The translations under genes and the position numbers were made by a program. A stretch of 23,260 nt of DNA from IMG/VR virus record IMGVR_UViG_3300018015_000031, positions 1 through 23,260 of that record. One strand, given 5' to 3'. Position 1 is the first letter of the stretch, and the number at the start of each line of letters is the position of its first letter. The notes beneath the pieces are model-generated. The model searched no databases. It saw only the letters and a program-made list of their open reading frames with translations, and was not told the DNA's origin. Below are positions 8,041 to 15,637 of this stretch, piece by piece. The DNA comes from a virus.

Positions 8041-8850
8041 TTATTTTAACTCATTCCTAAGATACTTGTCGTAAATATCATTAGGAACCTTACTTAATTC
8101 AATTTCCGGAAGAGCATCAATTTTTGCTGCAGTCCAACCAGAGGTTGCTCCTGCTCCTCCACCTGGAAGATCTTGAATACTTGTTGCTGTCTTAATGGGC
8201 TCTTTACCTTTGACGACTTCACCGGGCTTAACCTCTGGAGCCTTAGCATATGCTGGATGATATTGCTTAATCATTCCATACATATATTTATAAGGATTGC
8301 GAAGGGACCAAATTTCAGCCTCAAGTCCGCGACGAACTTCATCAACATTCCCACCATTCTTAGCAACAAGTGCGTTAGCCATCGACTCAACCACATCATC
8401 AAAATGTGCTTGATTTACGACTTCGCTAACATCTTCGTACTTCGGATTCATCTCCATAACGTCCAACAATGTTTGGAGTTGTTCCGCACGTACCTGCTGA
8501 CCGTATTGAAGAGCAGCTTGCTTTTCCTTATCTTCATCGGAGACCAAATTCGTCTGTTCCAACAACTTGTTGGTCTTAGCTAATTCAGCCTCCAATGTCT
8601 CTAAGGTGCGTTTCTGCTCTCTCGCAATTTGCCTGAGATTGACCAACTCATCCTCTTTCTCAGACTCATTGTCTACTGTAAGTTTGGCAAGCTCTGCGGC
8701 TTTTAATACGGCTGCTTGCTCTTCCTCAGCAATCTGCTCAGCAGTCTTCTCGACTTCACCGTCCGTTCCCACGTCTGTCTTAGTCAAATCCAATCTTTCA
8801 ACTGCCTCAACAGGCTCTTTAACCTCTTGCACAGTAAGTACATCTGCCAT
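8041..8850 (-). CDS. Capsid scaffolding protein
   Basis: This is a 269-aa, strongly acidic, helical protein. Residues about 35-115 form a predicted coiled coil (EQIAEEEQAAVLKAAELAKL ... LRQIAREQKRTLETLEAEL). A Gly/Ala linker (GGGAGATSG) follows, then a short helical tail ending LSKVPNDIYDKYLRNELK. That tail resembles the capsid-binding C-terminus of many scaffolds. The order portal-scaffold-capsid is classical. Translation starts at an ATG 2 nt after the portal stop, with GGGAGG upstream. It would direct procapsid assembly and then exit or be degraded. Confidence 0.85.
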   Translation of the reverse strand: MADVLTVQEVKEPVEAVERLDLTKTDVGTDGEVEKTAEQIAEEEQAAVLKAAELAKLTVDNESEKEDELVNLRQIAREQKRTLETLEAELAKTNKLLEQTNLVSDEDKEKQAALQYGQQVRAEQLQTLLDVMEMNPKYEDVSEVVNQAHFDDVVESMANALVAKNGGNVDEVRRGLEAEIWSLRNPYKYMYGMIKQYHPAYAKAPEVKPGEVVKGKEPIKTATSIQDLPGGGAGATSGWTAAKIDALPEIELSKVPNDIYDKYLRNELK

Positions 8851-8852
8851 AA

Positions 8853-10832
8853 TTACTTTCCTCCCTTTTTACCTTCTTTTGGTTTAGCCACTTCTTGAGA
8901 TTTTTGATGTCCCTTTAACCCCGTATCAACAATCTTTCCATGAATCTTATGGTCAGCAATTGCCTCCTTCGACTGATTCTGTGCATCAATCTTTCTCAAT
9001 TCCAACTGCAATTGTTGTTCTCTAAACTGAGCAACTTGTCTCCGCGCTGAGAGTGGCATATCCATATACTCCATAATCATTTCTGGAGGTATTGTGCCTG
9101 GATTATTTTGTGAGAAATCATTAAGCATTGCTGCAATCGTCATTCTCATCGTAACATTATCAACCGCTTCATCAACTGCCAAATCATACTCTCCCGCTGA
9201 AAGATCATTGATTTTTGGTGCAGCAGGGTGTATTTGTTGATTAACTGCAATGTTCATCGCCCCCTCTTGTCCTTCAATTCGTATCATGGTTTCTTCTGTA
9301 ACAAACTGCTGAATCATGCCTAAGAGAAACTTTCCTCCCTGAATTCTTGATTCCCTAAAATTGTCATATAAGGTGTAGAGGACTGCAATATTGGTATCTT
9401 GTCTCATCTTTGCAGTCACGCCCGGCTCCCGAGACGATGTTTGAATTCCAAGCATCGTATCTTGAATACCGGAGACGTCTTTCATATCTTGATCAGCCAT
9501 TTGTTCAAGTTGATTATAAGTCTGAGGAATCTGTGGCTGATCCGTAAACTTCCACTTATCCCAAAATGGCGGATTGATTTCAAGACGGAAATTTGGTTCA
9601 GATGAATGTTCCTTATATTTCTCTTCATCAGCCAAAGCACCAACTGCATGAACTAAAATGTTCTTTTGTGCAACATTAAGCAAATGGGCAAGTTGCCTCT
9701 TAACGGTATTCTGCAAACGTTGAGGATCTTTCATACCTCGAATTACGCTCAACCACCTATTTTCATCTTCAAGTTTATAAGCTCCATACAAAATAATTGG
9801 AAAGTAATCATTGTCATTTCCTCTGAATTTATATGGTGATGGTCCTTGCTCCATGATCATTGTACTTGAAAAAACTGCGTAAAATACGGTCTTGCGTAAA
9901 CGCTCAGCTGACTGAATTTGCTTAGGGTCAATCTTAATAGACTTACCATCAGGCCCCGGAACTCCTTGAACAAAAGCTTCCTGAACTTTCTTAAATTCAG
10001 CTGGTGAGCATGATTCAATCTTTCCACTCAACGGATTTCTGAACCAAGTCACTTTATCCCAGACACGATACCAACATTCACTTACCCGATATTTGTTGCG
10101 AATTTCATCATAATAAAAGGGAATTGGATGAGGAGGACTGGTATTGCTTAATGATCTCACTTGATTGAGATCCAGTTGAGGCCAGTATGCCAGAATGTCT
10201 TCAGCAAAAAGCCACTTATCAACTACGATATATCTTGCATCAGACATATCATATTCTTGAGATAACGGATCTACCAAGACATCACGACCAGCAAGACGCT
10301 TACTTTTCAATTCAGGCTTGAATGGATTTGATCCACTTACCCAATAATACTGATATGATCGACCTGACTTAATTGCGTGTTCAAAACACTCATTCTCAAT
10401 ACGCTTAATGCGCATATTTCTACGATAATGTTTCATTGCTCCATTCATAATTTCGCTCATTGCTTCATCTTCCTGAGCAACGGAAAAGATGTATGGTGCT
10501 CTATTTGATTGAGCAGCTAAACCAACAAGCATATTGATCTTAGGCATGATCTTATTAAATGTTGAATTGGGCCGTCTTTGATCTCTTAATTTATCTGCAA
10601 CCTCTTTTGTATCTTGAAAGCCAGCATACATACGATAATCTTCTTCACTCTCAATACGCCAATTATACTCCGGTGTAGAACATTCTGCTTCATTCACCCA
10701 ATAAAGTAATTTGTTACGTAAGGTGATTTCATCCTTAACATCCGTCGCAAGGTTGATGTCAGGAACGTCACCGACACCAGACATTGGTTGATTATGTACT
10801 AAGGTATCGGGAATATCGACTATGTTTGCCAT
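8853..10832 (-). CDS. Portal protein, P22 gp1-like
   Basis: This 659-aa protein is slightly shorter than P22 gp1. Characteristic segments are NKLLYWVNEAE, EEDYRMYAGFQ, RRPNSTFNKIMPKINMLVGL, HAIKSGRSYQYYW, GRDVLVDPLSQEYDMSDARYI and ISGIQDTMLGIQTSSREPG, all recognisable from the P22-type portal family. It forms the dodecameric ring at the packaging vertex that binds terminase and the adaptor. The C-terminal 60 residues are Gln-rich and helical and end in a basic tail, EVAKPKEGKKGGK, with a VAKP motif shared by nearby small proteins. The ATG overlaps the previous stop (TAATG), and TGGAGT is upstream. Confidence 0.9.
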   Translation of the reverse strand: MANIVDIPDTLVHNQPMSGVGDVPDINLATDVKDEITLRNKLLYWVNEAECSTPEYNWRIESEEDYRMYAGFQDTKEVADKLRDQRRPNSTFNKIMPKINMLVGLAAQSNRAPYIFSVAQEDEAMSEIMNGAMKHYRRNMRIKRIENECFEHAIKSGRSYQYYWVSGSNPFKPELKSKRLAGRDVLVDPLSQEYDMSDARYIVVDKWLFAEDILAYWPQLDLNQVRSLSNTSPPHPIPFYYDEIRNKYRVSECWYRVWDKVTWFRNPLSGKIESCSPAEFKKVQEAFVQGVPGPDGKSIKIDPKQIQSAERLRKTVFYAVFSSTMIMEQGPSPYKFRGNDNDYFPIILYGAYKLEDENRWLSVIRGMKDPQRLQNTVKRQLAHLLNVAQKNILVHAVGALADEEKYKEHSSEPNFRLEINPPFWDKWKFTDQPQIPQTYNQLEQMADQDMKDVSGIQDTMLGIQTSSREPGVTAKMRQDTNIAVLYTLYDNFRESRIQGGKFLLGMIQQFVTEETMIRIEGQEGAMNIAVNQQIHPAAPKINDLSAGEYDLAVDEAVDNVTMRMTIAAMLNDFSQNNPGTIPPEMIMEYMDMPLSARRQVAQFREQQLQLELRKIDAQNQSKEAIADHKIHGKIVDTGLKGHQKSQEVAKPKEGKKGGK

Positions 10833-11617
10833 TAACTTACTCCATTTTCATTTGCATCAAAAATTGATGCATCTGGTTGCTTTTTCAAGCCCATTTGTTG
10901 AGACAATGGAATCGTCGATGCCCCTGCAATTCCAGCCGTCTTAAGATAACGATTTTTTACTTTTTGTGGAATCTTCCTCCATACATTAACTAAGTCAGGG
11001 TCTTTAAACAATTCTGGAGTTACGTTAGCTTTAAATACAGTAGCTACTCCACTAAGAGATGCATCAACTTCTGCAGAATTATGTTTTTCACCGTAAGCTC
11101 TTTTCCAATCTTCATAACTTCCAACATTTTCATTTATGCCTAACTCATCAATAAGTCCTTCATTTCTAAGTCTGTTTACATTATCAAGAGATAATCCCTG
11201 TGTATGTGCTGCAGTATAAGGTCTTTCAATATACGTATATTGATCAGAACCAAGGTTAAAAACATTTTTTGTAAATTCCTTATTCCCGAACTGTTCAATA
11301 TGTCTGAGTTCATGTGGCAATGTAGATGGATACGTCCATCCAATTCTTGGAAGAGCTATTCTATTTGTATCTGGATTAGCAAACGATGAGTGACGTAAAG
11401 AAGGATATTTATTAATAATGTTAGAATACTCTTCTTTACCCATAAGGTCTGCTAATCCCAACTTTTCCGGATTTATTGCTGAAGCAATTTCGTGCTGTAA
11501 TAATAACGCCGAAGCGTATTTCTTACCAATATGCCTTACTGACTCTCCAGTAAGCTCAGCGCTGTGTTCAATCAATTTCTTAATAAAAGTGTCTGCTGCT
11601 TCAGATAATAATCCCAT
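10832..11617 (-). CDS. Putative zinc metallopeptidase (HELRH) beside the portal
   Basis: This 261-aa protein has a zincin signature, PHELRHIEQF, with H102, E103 and H106. About 77 residues later, SAEVDASLSG (E183, D185) could supply the third zinc ligand, as in gluzincins with an E-x-x-A/D-A motif. The N-terminus is helical and has no signal peptide. It lies between small basic genes and the portal, where many phages keep a prohead maturation protease, though those are usually serine-type. Processing of virion proteins is therefore a hypothesis. Its C-terminus (QPDASIFDANENG) is encoded by dispersed palindrome copy 3. It overlaps both neighbours in TAATG junctions. Confidence 0.6.
   Translation of the reverse strand: MGLLSEAADTFIKKLIEHSAELTGESVRHIGKKYASALLLQHEIASAINPEKLGLADLMGKEEYSNIINKYPSLRHSSFANPDTNRIALPRIGWTYPSTLPHELRHIEQFGNKEFTKNVFNLGSDQYTYIERPYTAAHTQGLSLDNVNRLRNEGLIDELGINENVGSYEDWKRAYGEKHNSAEVDASLSGVATVFKANVTPELFKDPDLVNVWRKIPQKVKNRYLKTAGIAGASTIPLSQQMGLKKQPDASIFDANENGVS
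10853..10871. repeat. Dispersed palindrome copy 3
   Basis: The core ATCAAAAATTGAT is at 10856-10868, with eight-base arms TGCATCAA / TTGATGCA. It lies in the last codons of the metallopeptidase gene and ends about 20 bp before the portal ATG. It shares its central bases with copy 1. Confidence 0.8.
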
Positions 11618-11811
11618 TATTCCCTCGGTTTTGCAACCTTCTTACCCTTCTTTCCTTTATGATAAGGTAAGCCTTTCTCGCCAGTTGCTGCAAATTCATG
11701 AAGCATTTTATGCCCCATCTTCAACAAACCCTTATTCCTTTTATAAAGTTTCTCGGGTTCATGTTCTGCAATAGCCATTGCTGTTCGTTGAGCGACTGAT
11801 TCAGCTGGCAT
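11617..11811 (-). CDS. Small basic protein, DUF3008-like N-terminus, VAKP tail
   Basis: This 64-aa protein starts MPAESVAQRTAMAIAEHEP and continues LKMGHKMLHEFAATGEKGLP. The MPA-x-S-x-AQ start and the 'hEFA.T..KGLP' segment resemble small phage proteins of the DUF3008-like type, whose function is unknown. The C-terminus is highly basic (HKGKKGKKVAKPRE) and carries the VAKP motif. It overlaps the next gene by TAATG. There is no clear Shine-Dalgarno before its own ATG, so it is probably coupled to the gene upstream. Confidence 0.7.
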   Translation of the reverse strand: MPAESVAQRTAMAIAEHEPEKLYKRNKGLLKMGHKMLHEFAATGEKGLPYHKGKKGKKVAKPRE

Positions 11812-11812
11812 C

Positions 11813-12058
11813 TTATTTCATCCAAGTTGGCTTAGCAACTTTTGATCTCTTTAATTTGTTCTTCCCTTCATTCTTCAAAATATCATCAAGCCTTATATCT
11901 TCCAATTTACGCTTAGATGGCGATAAGGATTGATAGGAAGCAATTGCCTTATCTTCTCGTTGATTATATTCATAAATCTTCTTACGATATTCAGGCGATG
12001 TCTCACCCCAATTTCCCTTCATCCAAGGATTTGATGGATCATCAATCTTCGTAGCCAT
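11813..12058 (-). CDS. Small basic protein with C-terminal VAKP motif
   Basis: This is an 81-aa charged protein of unknown function. It includes NPWMKGNWGE near the start and ends KLKRSKVAKPTWMK. The WMK tripeptide appears near both ends. GGGAGTG lies upstream of the ATG. It sits in a run of three small basic genes between large terminase and the metallopeptidase. Confidence 0.7.
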   Translation of the reverse strand: MATKIDDPSNPWMKGNWGETSPEYRKKIYEYNQREDKAIASYQSLSPSKRKLEDIRLDDILKNEGKNKLKRSKVAKPTWMK

Positions 12059-12060
12059 TT

Positions 12061-12333
12061 TTATTCACTCCCTGGAGTAAAAATGTTCCCTTTCCTTAAC
12101 TTTTTAAGATTATCCCAAACTGTCCTTCCCTTTGTCGGCACTGGCTTAGCAACGTCAACCCTTTTCTCTTTCTGTTTCGTATCTTGAAATTCATTCATTT
12201 GCTTAGCAAATAAAGCATCTCGATCTGTAATTTCCTTTTCTCTTTTCGTTCCACTACCTCCTTTGACTCGTAACGGAGTGACATCAGAAGTAGTCATTCT
12301 TGCAATCGGTATAAATGGTCCTCGTCTTGCCAT
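12061..12333 (-). CDS. Small basic protein with internal VAKP motif
   Basis: This is a 90-aa protein, strongly basic overall (MARRGPFIPIARM ... KRVDVAKPVPTKGRTVWDNL), of unknown function. It follows large terminase directly and has AAGGAGAAATGA before the ATG. The VAKP motif is at about residues 62-65, followed by a Trp-containing basic tail. Confidence 0.7.
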   Translation of the reverse strand: MARRGPFIPIARMTTSDVTPLRVKGGSGTKREKEITDRDALFAKQMNEFQDTKQKEKRVDVAKPVPTKGRTVWDNLKKLRKGNIFTPGSE

Positions 12334-12352
12334 TTCATTTCTCCTTAAACTA

Positions 12353-13864
12353 TTACGCGGTCATCCAGGCGTAATTATCTCCTGTTCCCTTTCCAAACTG
12401 CTTTTCTCTCCACCTGAAATTTGGATCTTTTTTAACTTGCGATTTATTTGCAAACACTTTTGTTGAGATATTGTTAAAATACTCAGATAGACATAATGCA
12501 TCAGCGATATTTGGTGAAGCAATTCCTCGTGCTCTCATTTGCTTCTTGCTCTCAACCTTAATTCCACCATTGACATTAAAATCATATGTTGGACTTGACA
12601 ATTCATTAGCCAATTGTCGACCAAGTGACAATGTATCTCCAGCTCGCATGATGTCTGGAAAGGAATACTTTGCTGCCAAACACTTTTCCTTAACCATGAC
12701 CCAAAGTTCATCACGTAAGCGATCGTATCGCGTAATGTCACTTGACATATTTGCTACATTAATACCAAATAATCCCCTTAAATTGTGTTTCATCAGCCAA
12801 TCCGTAACGCCAGCGCCAACGCCTATCTCATCAATTGCTATACCTTGAGCTTCCATTTCCTGAAAACTTTGGAGTATAAATCCACCAAGACTTATTGTAT
12901 TAAGTCCGTGGAACTCTTCCCAGGGGGAGATGACATTTCCTCTTCTTGGAAGGATAATAGAAGCATCTTCGCCGTACCTCGCAACATCAACTCCAAGATA
13001 TATTGGTTCATCTTCAGATGCCACGATATCATTTCCGATACACTGCTCAGCCCAAGATAAAGAGATAAGTGTTCGTTCATCCTCCAACGGAGGTTCTCCC
13101 ATGACTCTGATTCGAAAGACATTTGACGCCTCCCCATACTTAGTTTTCATATCCTGCCACATTGATTCCTTAACCAATGATGATTTCCGTGAGTCAAAAT
13201 GGAATTTCGTCCACTTCTTATTTATTTCTGGATGAAAATGCGTATCATAAAAATAGCCCGAATTTCTGGTCATGTTTCCAATAAGAATGCATTTGTTATC
13301 TTCCTGAGTCAATGCACCTTCAAGAGGTATGAAAATTGGATCTACGACGCCCGAAGCTTCGTCCACCACCACCATAAGATGTTTCTCATGTAAGCCTGCA
13401 AGCGTTTCAGCTTGCTCTTCTTTCGTAGCTTTAGCCGAAGCGGTAATTGCTCTACACCACCATGTTTTTGGAAAATCCTTATGAAAGATTTTATCTTTCT
13501 GAATAACGAACTCATTTTTTATCTCCGAGCCAAGCATCCACTTCGCAATTTCGCTCCACAAAATATCAGATAATTGATGCCCTGTAGGCGCTGTGCATGC
13601 TACCTTACATACCATGACATCAGATCCATCATCAGATGTCCCAGCATGAGTCACCATAAACCAGCAAATTGCAACAGCAATACATGCATCCTTACCAACT
13701 CCATGCCCACTTCTGACGGTAATGTGAGTTGAATTGGGAAGGGTGGAGAGTATCTGTGCTTGCTGATCGCTTGGAGTGAAATGCATACATTCCTTAGCGA
13801 AAAGTAACGGAGATACTCTCCACTCATTAATCTTCCTTAAGACAACCGGGTTAAGACTTCCCAA
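12353..13864 (-). CDS. terL: Terminase large subunit
   Basis: This 503-aa protein has both terminase domains. ATPase: Walker A GHGVGKD at residues 53-59, Walker B VVVDEA at 165-170, and coupling motif IGNMTR at 195-200. RNase H-like nuclease: GVDVARYGED at 291-300 (D293), IAIDEIGVG at 342-350 (D345) and PNIADAL at 451-457 (D455) supply the acidic metal ligands. It packages DNA into the procapsid through the portal. The start is a TTG, chosen because AAGAGG lies 5-6 nt upstream and the conserved N-terminal segment (WRVSPLLFAKEC ... PSDQQAQIL) would be lost from the ATG at residue 27. The stop of the upstream gene overlaps this Shine-Dalgarno. Confidence 0.95.
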   Translation of the reverse strand: MGSLNPVVLRKINEWRVSPLLFAKECMHFTPSDQQAQILSTLPNSTHITVRSGHGVGKDACIAVAICWFMVTHAGTSDDGSDVMVCKVACTAPTGHQLSDILWSEIAKWMLGSEIKNEFVIQKDKIFHKDFPKTWWCRAITASAKATKEEQAETLAGLHEKHLMVVVDEASGVVDPIFIPLEGALTQEDNKCILIGNMTRNSGYFYDTHFHPEINKKWTKFHFDSRKSSLVKESMWQDMKTKYGEASNVFRIRVMGEPPLEDERTLISLSWAEQCIGNDIVASEDEPIYLGVDVARYGEDASIILPRRGNVISPWEEFHGLNTISLGGFILQSFQEMEAQGIAIDEIGVGAGVTDWLMKHNLRGLFGINVANMSSDITRYDRLRDELWVMVKEKCLAAKYSFPDIMRAGDTLSLGRQLANELSSPTYDFNVNGGIKVESKKQMRARGIASPNIADALCLSEYFNNISTKVFANKSQVKKDPNFRWREKQFGKGTGDNYAWMTA

Positions 13865-13873
13865 TTCGACCTC

Positions 13874-14203
13874 TTACGATGTCTTTGTCTGCGATGTCGA
13901 AGCCGCAGCTGCTATTGCTGCGTTTGCTGCCGCAGCTTGTAATGCACTTTCAAGTATAGGTTGTGCGACTGTTACCCCTTGAGATAACAAACCCTTCGCT
14001 AAGCTTTCTACCGCTGCAACAAGGCCCTCGCCAGTCAGTGTGCCGAGTGCCGCTTCCCCAAGGTCTTCAACAACTTCCTCCGCAACCTTGATAATAACGG
14101 GACCGATTGCCGTCTTGAACTGTGCTATAAGCGGCACAAAAAATGCCTCGGTCTTACCAAAAACGCTGTCAAAATCTGTTTCTACTGCACTCCAGAAAGA
14201 CAT
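13874..14203 (-). CDS. Ala-rich small protein of unknown function
   Basis: This 109-aa protein begins MSFWSAVETDFDSVFGKTEAFF and contains an amphipathic, weakly hydrophobic centre. The C-terminus is Ala-rich (ALQAAAANAAIAAAAS). I see no clear membrane helix. AAGGAGGT lies before the ATG. It lies between the lysis-region genes and large terminase. A membrane-associated or structural role is possible, but nothing specific can be assigned. Confidence 0.7.
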   Translation of the reverse strand: MSFWSAVETDFDSVFGKTEAFFVPLIAQFKTAIGPVIIKVAEEVVEDLGEAALGTLTGEGLVAAVESLAKGLLSQGVTVAQPILESALQAAAANAAIAAAASTSQTKTS

Positions 14204-14242
14204 ATGCTACCTCCTTGTTCGTTTGCCCATACGAGCCTACGA

Positions 14243-14398
14243 CTACCCTCTCTGCTTCTCTTCCTCGAACTTAGCTTCGATACCTACATCTCCTGCCACA
14301 GAGCCAAATGCCCCTGCTTTCATTAATTCTTCCATCTGACTCTCCAAGACCTCAACGCGAGCCTCCAACTTTGTCACTCTCTCTTCATCCCAGGCCAT
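14243..14398 (-). CDS. 51-aa coiled-coil protein
   Basis: This short gene starts MAWDEERVTKLEARVEVLESQM, a clear leucine-type heptad coiled coil, and ends in an acidic-basic tail (AKFEEEKQRG). AAAGGAGGT lies upstream of the ATG. Its first 25 bp overlap the end of the preceding gene in another frame, so its RBS lies inside that gene. The function is unknown. Oligomerisation through the coil is inferred. Confidence 0.7.
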   Translation of the reverse strand: MAWDEERVTKLEARVEVLESQMEELMKAGAFGSVAGDVGIEAKFEEEKQRG

Positions 14399-14601
14399 AA
14401 CTTACCTCCTTTTATTATTCGTTCGGCTCTGACTGCAAGGCTTTTGAGTGTGATAATGACCCCTCTTATTTCATCACACACTTTGATTTTTGGGTCCTGA
14501 TAGCTTGGATGGACATAGTAGCTGTCAGAAATCTGTTTATGCAGGGATTCCAACTTCTCCGCATTTTCCCACACTTCGTTAATAAACTGTTTCGAGATCA
14601 T
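14374..14601 (-). CDS. Small helical hypothetical protein
   Basis: This 75-aa protein is mainly helical (FINEVWENAEKLESLHKQI ... VIITLKSLAVRAERIIKGG). I recognise no family. AGGAGG lies 9 nt before the ATG, directly after the TAA at 14618-14620. Its 3' end overlaps the following 51-aa gene by 25 bp. Confidence 0.7.
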   Translation of the reverse strand: MISKQFINEVWENAEKLESLHKQISDSYYVHPSYQDPKIKVCDEIRGVIITLKSLAVRAERIIKGGKLWPGMKRE

Positions 14602-14617
14602 GGGTCTATTCCTCCTC

Positions 14618-15085
14618 TTAAATATTAAATTCCCATGTATGTGAGACGCTCATACTAAGTACCTTTGGATGTTCACTTTCCTGAAGGGCCTCCAAGTCCA
14701 CCTGTTCCTTTAATCCAATCAGGAATGTACTCGTTGAGTTTTCCCTCTGCGCTTCCTGAATTTTCGATAGTAGTTCCCCCTCCAGTGACTTTGGGTCCAC
14801 GTTCCTGTTCGGGTCGTATGGTCTGAGTAGGTTGTTCGGATCCGCTTCCTCTTTCAATGGTTCCTCTTCCCCCCACAGCGTGGGGGCTGACACGACAGCT
14901 TTCGTCAGAATATTTCGTGTTGCAAGATATTGGAGTATCCGTTTCTTGGCCGCCAAATCGTCCGAGATTTGATGCTCCTCCCCCTGTTTGTAATTCGGGT
15001 CGCGGGACAATGCTGCCATCTGGTAGGAGTTTCTGAGTTGTCGGATCAAATTTGAACTCTGAGAAAACCTTTGATTCATAGTCAT
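14618..15085 (-). CDS. Hypothetical protein overlapping the preceding gene in another frame
   Basis: An open frame of 155 codons lies inside, and extends past the end of, the 200-aa gene 14673-15275. From the ATG at 15085 the product is charged and helical (MNQRFSQSSNLIRQLRN ... DDLAAKKRILQYLATRN ... GELLSKIQEAQREN) and looks like a real protein. AAGG/AAGGG lies upstream of the ATGs at 15085 and 15079. Its TAA abuts the AGGAGG of the next gene, the junction style used elsewhere in this operon. Without it there would be a 71-bp gap in a tightly packed operon. It could be a true overlapping gene or an accidental open frame. Confidence 0.5.
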   Translation of the reverse strand: MTMNQRFSQSSNLIRQLRNSYQMAALSRDPNYKQGEEHQISDDLAAKKRILQYLATRNILTKAVVSAPTLWGEEEPLKEEADPNNLLRPYDPNRNVDPKSLEGELLSKIQEAQRENSTSTFLIGLKEQVDLEALQESEHPKVLSMSVSHTWEFNI

Positions 15086-15275
15086 TCCCTTTTTCCTTCC
15101 CAATGAAATACTGCACAAAGCCCATAATCAACTGAAGAGTTGAGTTGGCGCGGATTCTCTTTGTCGCAGCCAAATATTGCTCAAAGGCCAGAAATGCCGA
15201 CAAGATGACCAAGAGCGGGGCCATGTACCCCTGCGGGATGTAGTGATTTAATACTTGAAACAATAACCAGTCCAT
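14673..15275 (-). CDS. Membrane-anchored protein with Gly-rich disordered tail
   Basis: This is a 200-aa protein. Residues about 15-35 (YMAPLLVILSAFLAFEQYLAA) form a membrane helix, and a second hydrophobic stretch is at 48-58 (LQLIMGFVQYFIG). The rest is hydrophilic, rich in Gly, Thr, Pro and Ser, and probably disordered. GGGAGG lies 5 nt before the ATG. Its position after the endolysin and a small membrane protein suggests a lysis or membrane role such as a holin partner, but no family is recognised. Its 3' three-quarters overlaps another long frame on the same strand. Confidence 0.65.
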   Translation of the reverse strand: MDWLLFQVLNHYIPQGYMAPLLVILSAFLAFEQYLAATKRIRANSTLQLIMGFVQYFIGKEKGNDYESKVFSEFKFDPTTQKLLPDGSIVPRPELQTGGGASNLGRFGGQETDTPISCNTKYSDESCRVSPHAVGGRGTIERGSGSEQPTQTIRPEQERGPKVTGGGTTIENSGSAEGKLNEYIPDWIKGTGGLGGPSGK

Positions 15276-15494
15276 TTATGCCTCCCTGTTGAAATAAGCA
15301 TCACTTCCTGTCTGATGCCTATTCCCCCAAAATTCCACCAATTTCTGATGCTCTTCCCATGAAATAGCTTTAGTCCCATAATCTTTCTCGGTCAATTCAA
15401 AAGCGCATCTAAGGCACATGACCCCAACGCCGGGCCTGTAACTGACTTCATCTGAGTCATCAAAATGGTCTTCTGAACATGCAAATTTCCACAC
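15276..15494 (-). CDS. Small Cys/His protein (possible zinc binding), GTG start
   Basis: From the GTG at 15494 the product is 72 aa, with C6, H10 and C27-x2-C30 in MCLRC. This is a possible zinc site. I chose the GTG because GGGAGG (15501-15506) is 6 nt upstream; an ATG further up at 15521 has no Shine-Dalgarno and falls within the preceding gene. The start context is identical to that of the preceding 46-aa gene (17 bases). Function unknown. Confidence 0.65.
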   Translation of the reverse strand: MWKFACSEDHFDDSDEVSYRPGVGVMCLRCAFELTEKDYGTKAISWEEHQKLVEFWGNRHQTGSDAYFNREA

Positions 15495-15495
15495 G

Positions 15496-15636
15496 TCACG
15501 CCTCCCACTTTTCAAGTTCATCCGCAGCCTGCGCCTGCCGTTCTGCCTGTTTGTCCCTTATTTCCCACCCAATTCCAACGCCCACGAGAACACCGGTAGC
15601 AAGACTGATTAAAATGATAAATGCGGTTTCCCACAC
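15496..15636 (-). CDS. 46-aa single-span membrane protein in lysis cassette, GTG start
   Basis: The product starts MWETAFIILISLATGVLVGV. It has one membrane helix at about residues 5-24, then a charged helical cytoplasmic or periplasmic segment (IRDKQAERQAQAADELEKWEA). The order of a short N-terminal membrane span and a charged helix suits a small holin-like or spanin-like protein. There is no lipobox. The GTG is preceded by AAGGAGG, which overlaps the endolysin stop codon (TGAcGTG). It lies directly after the endolysin, which supports a lysis role. Confidence 0.65.
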   Translation of the reverse strand: MWETAFIILISLATGVLVGVGIGWEIRDKQAERQAQAADELEKWEA

Positions 15637-15637
15637 G

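Noticed and set aside
8900-8911. TTTTTGATGTC near the portal 3' end as another dispersed palindrome
   Set aside because: Only one half-site matches; the other arm has three or more mismatches.
15085-15100. AAAAAG run as a -1 frameshift site joining the two overlapping frames
   Set aside because: The second frame is in the +1 register relative to the first, so -1 slippage would not enter it. An internal ATG start explains it better.
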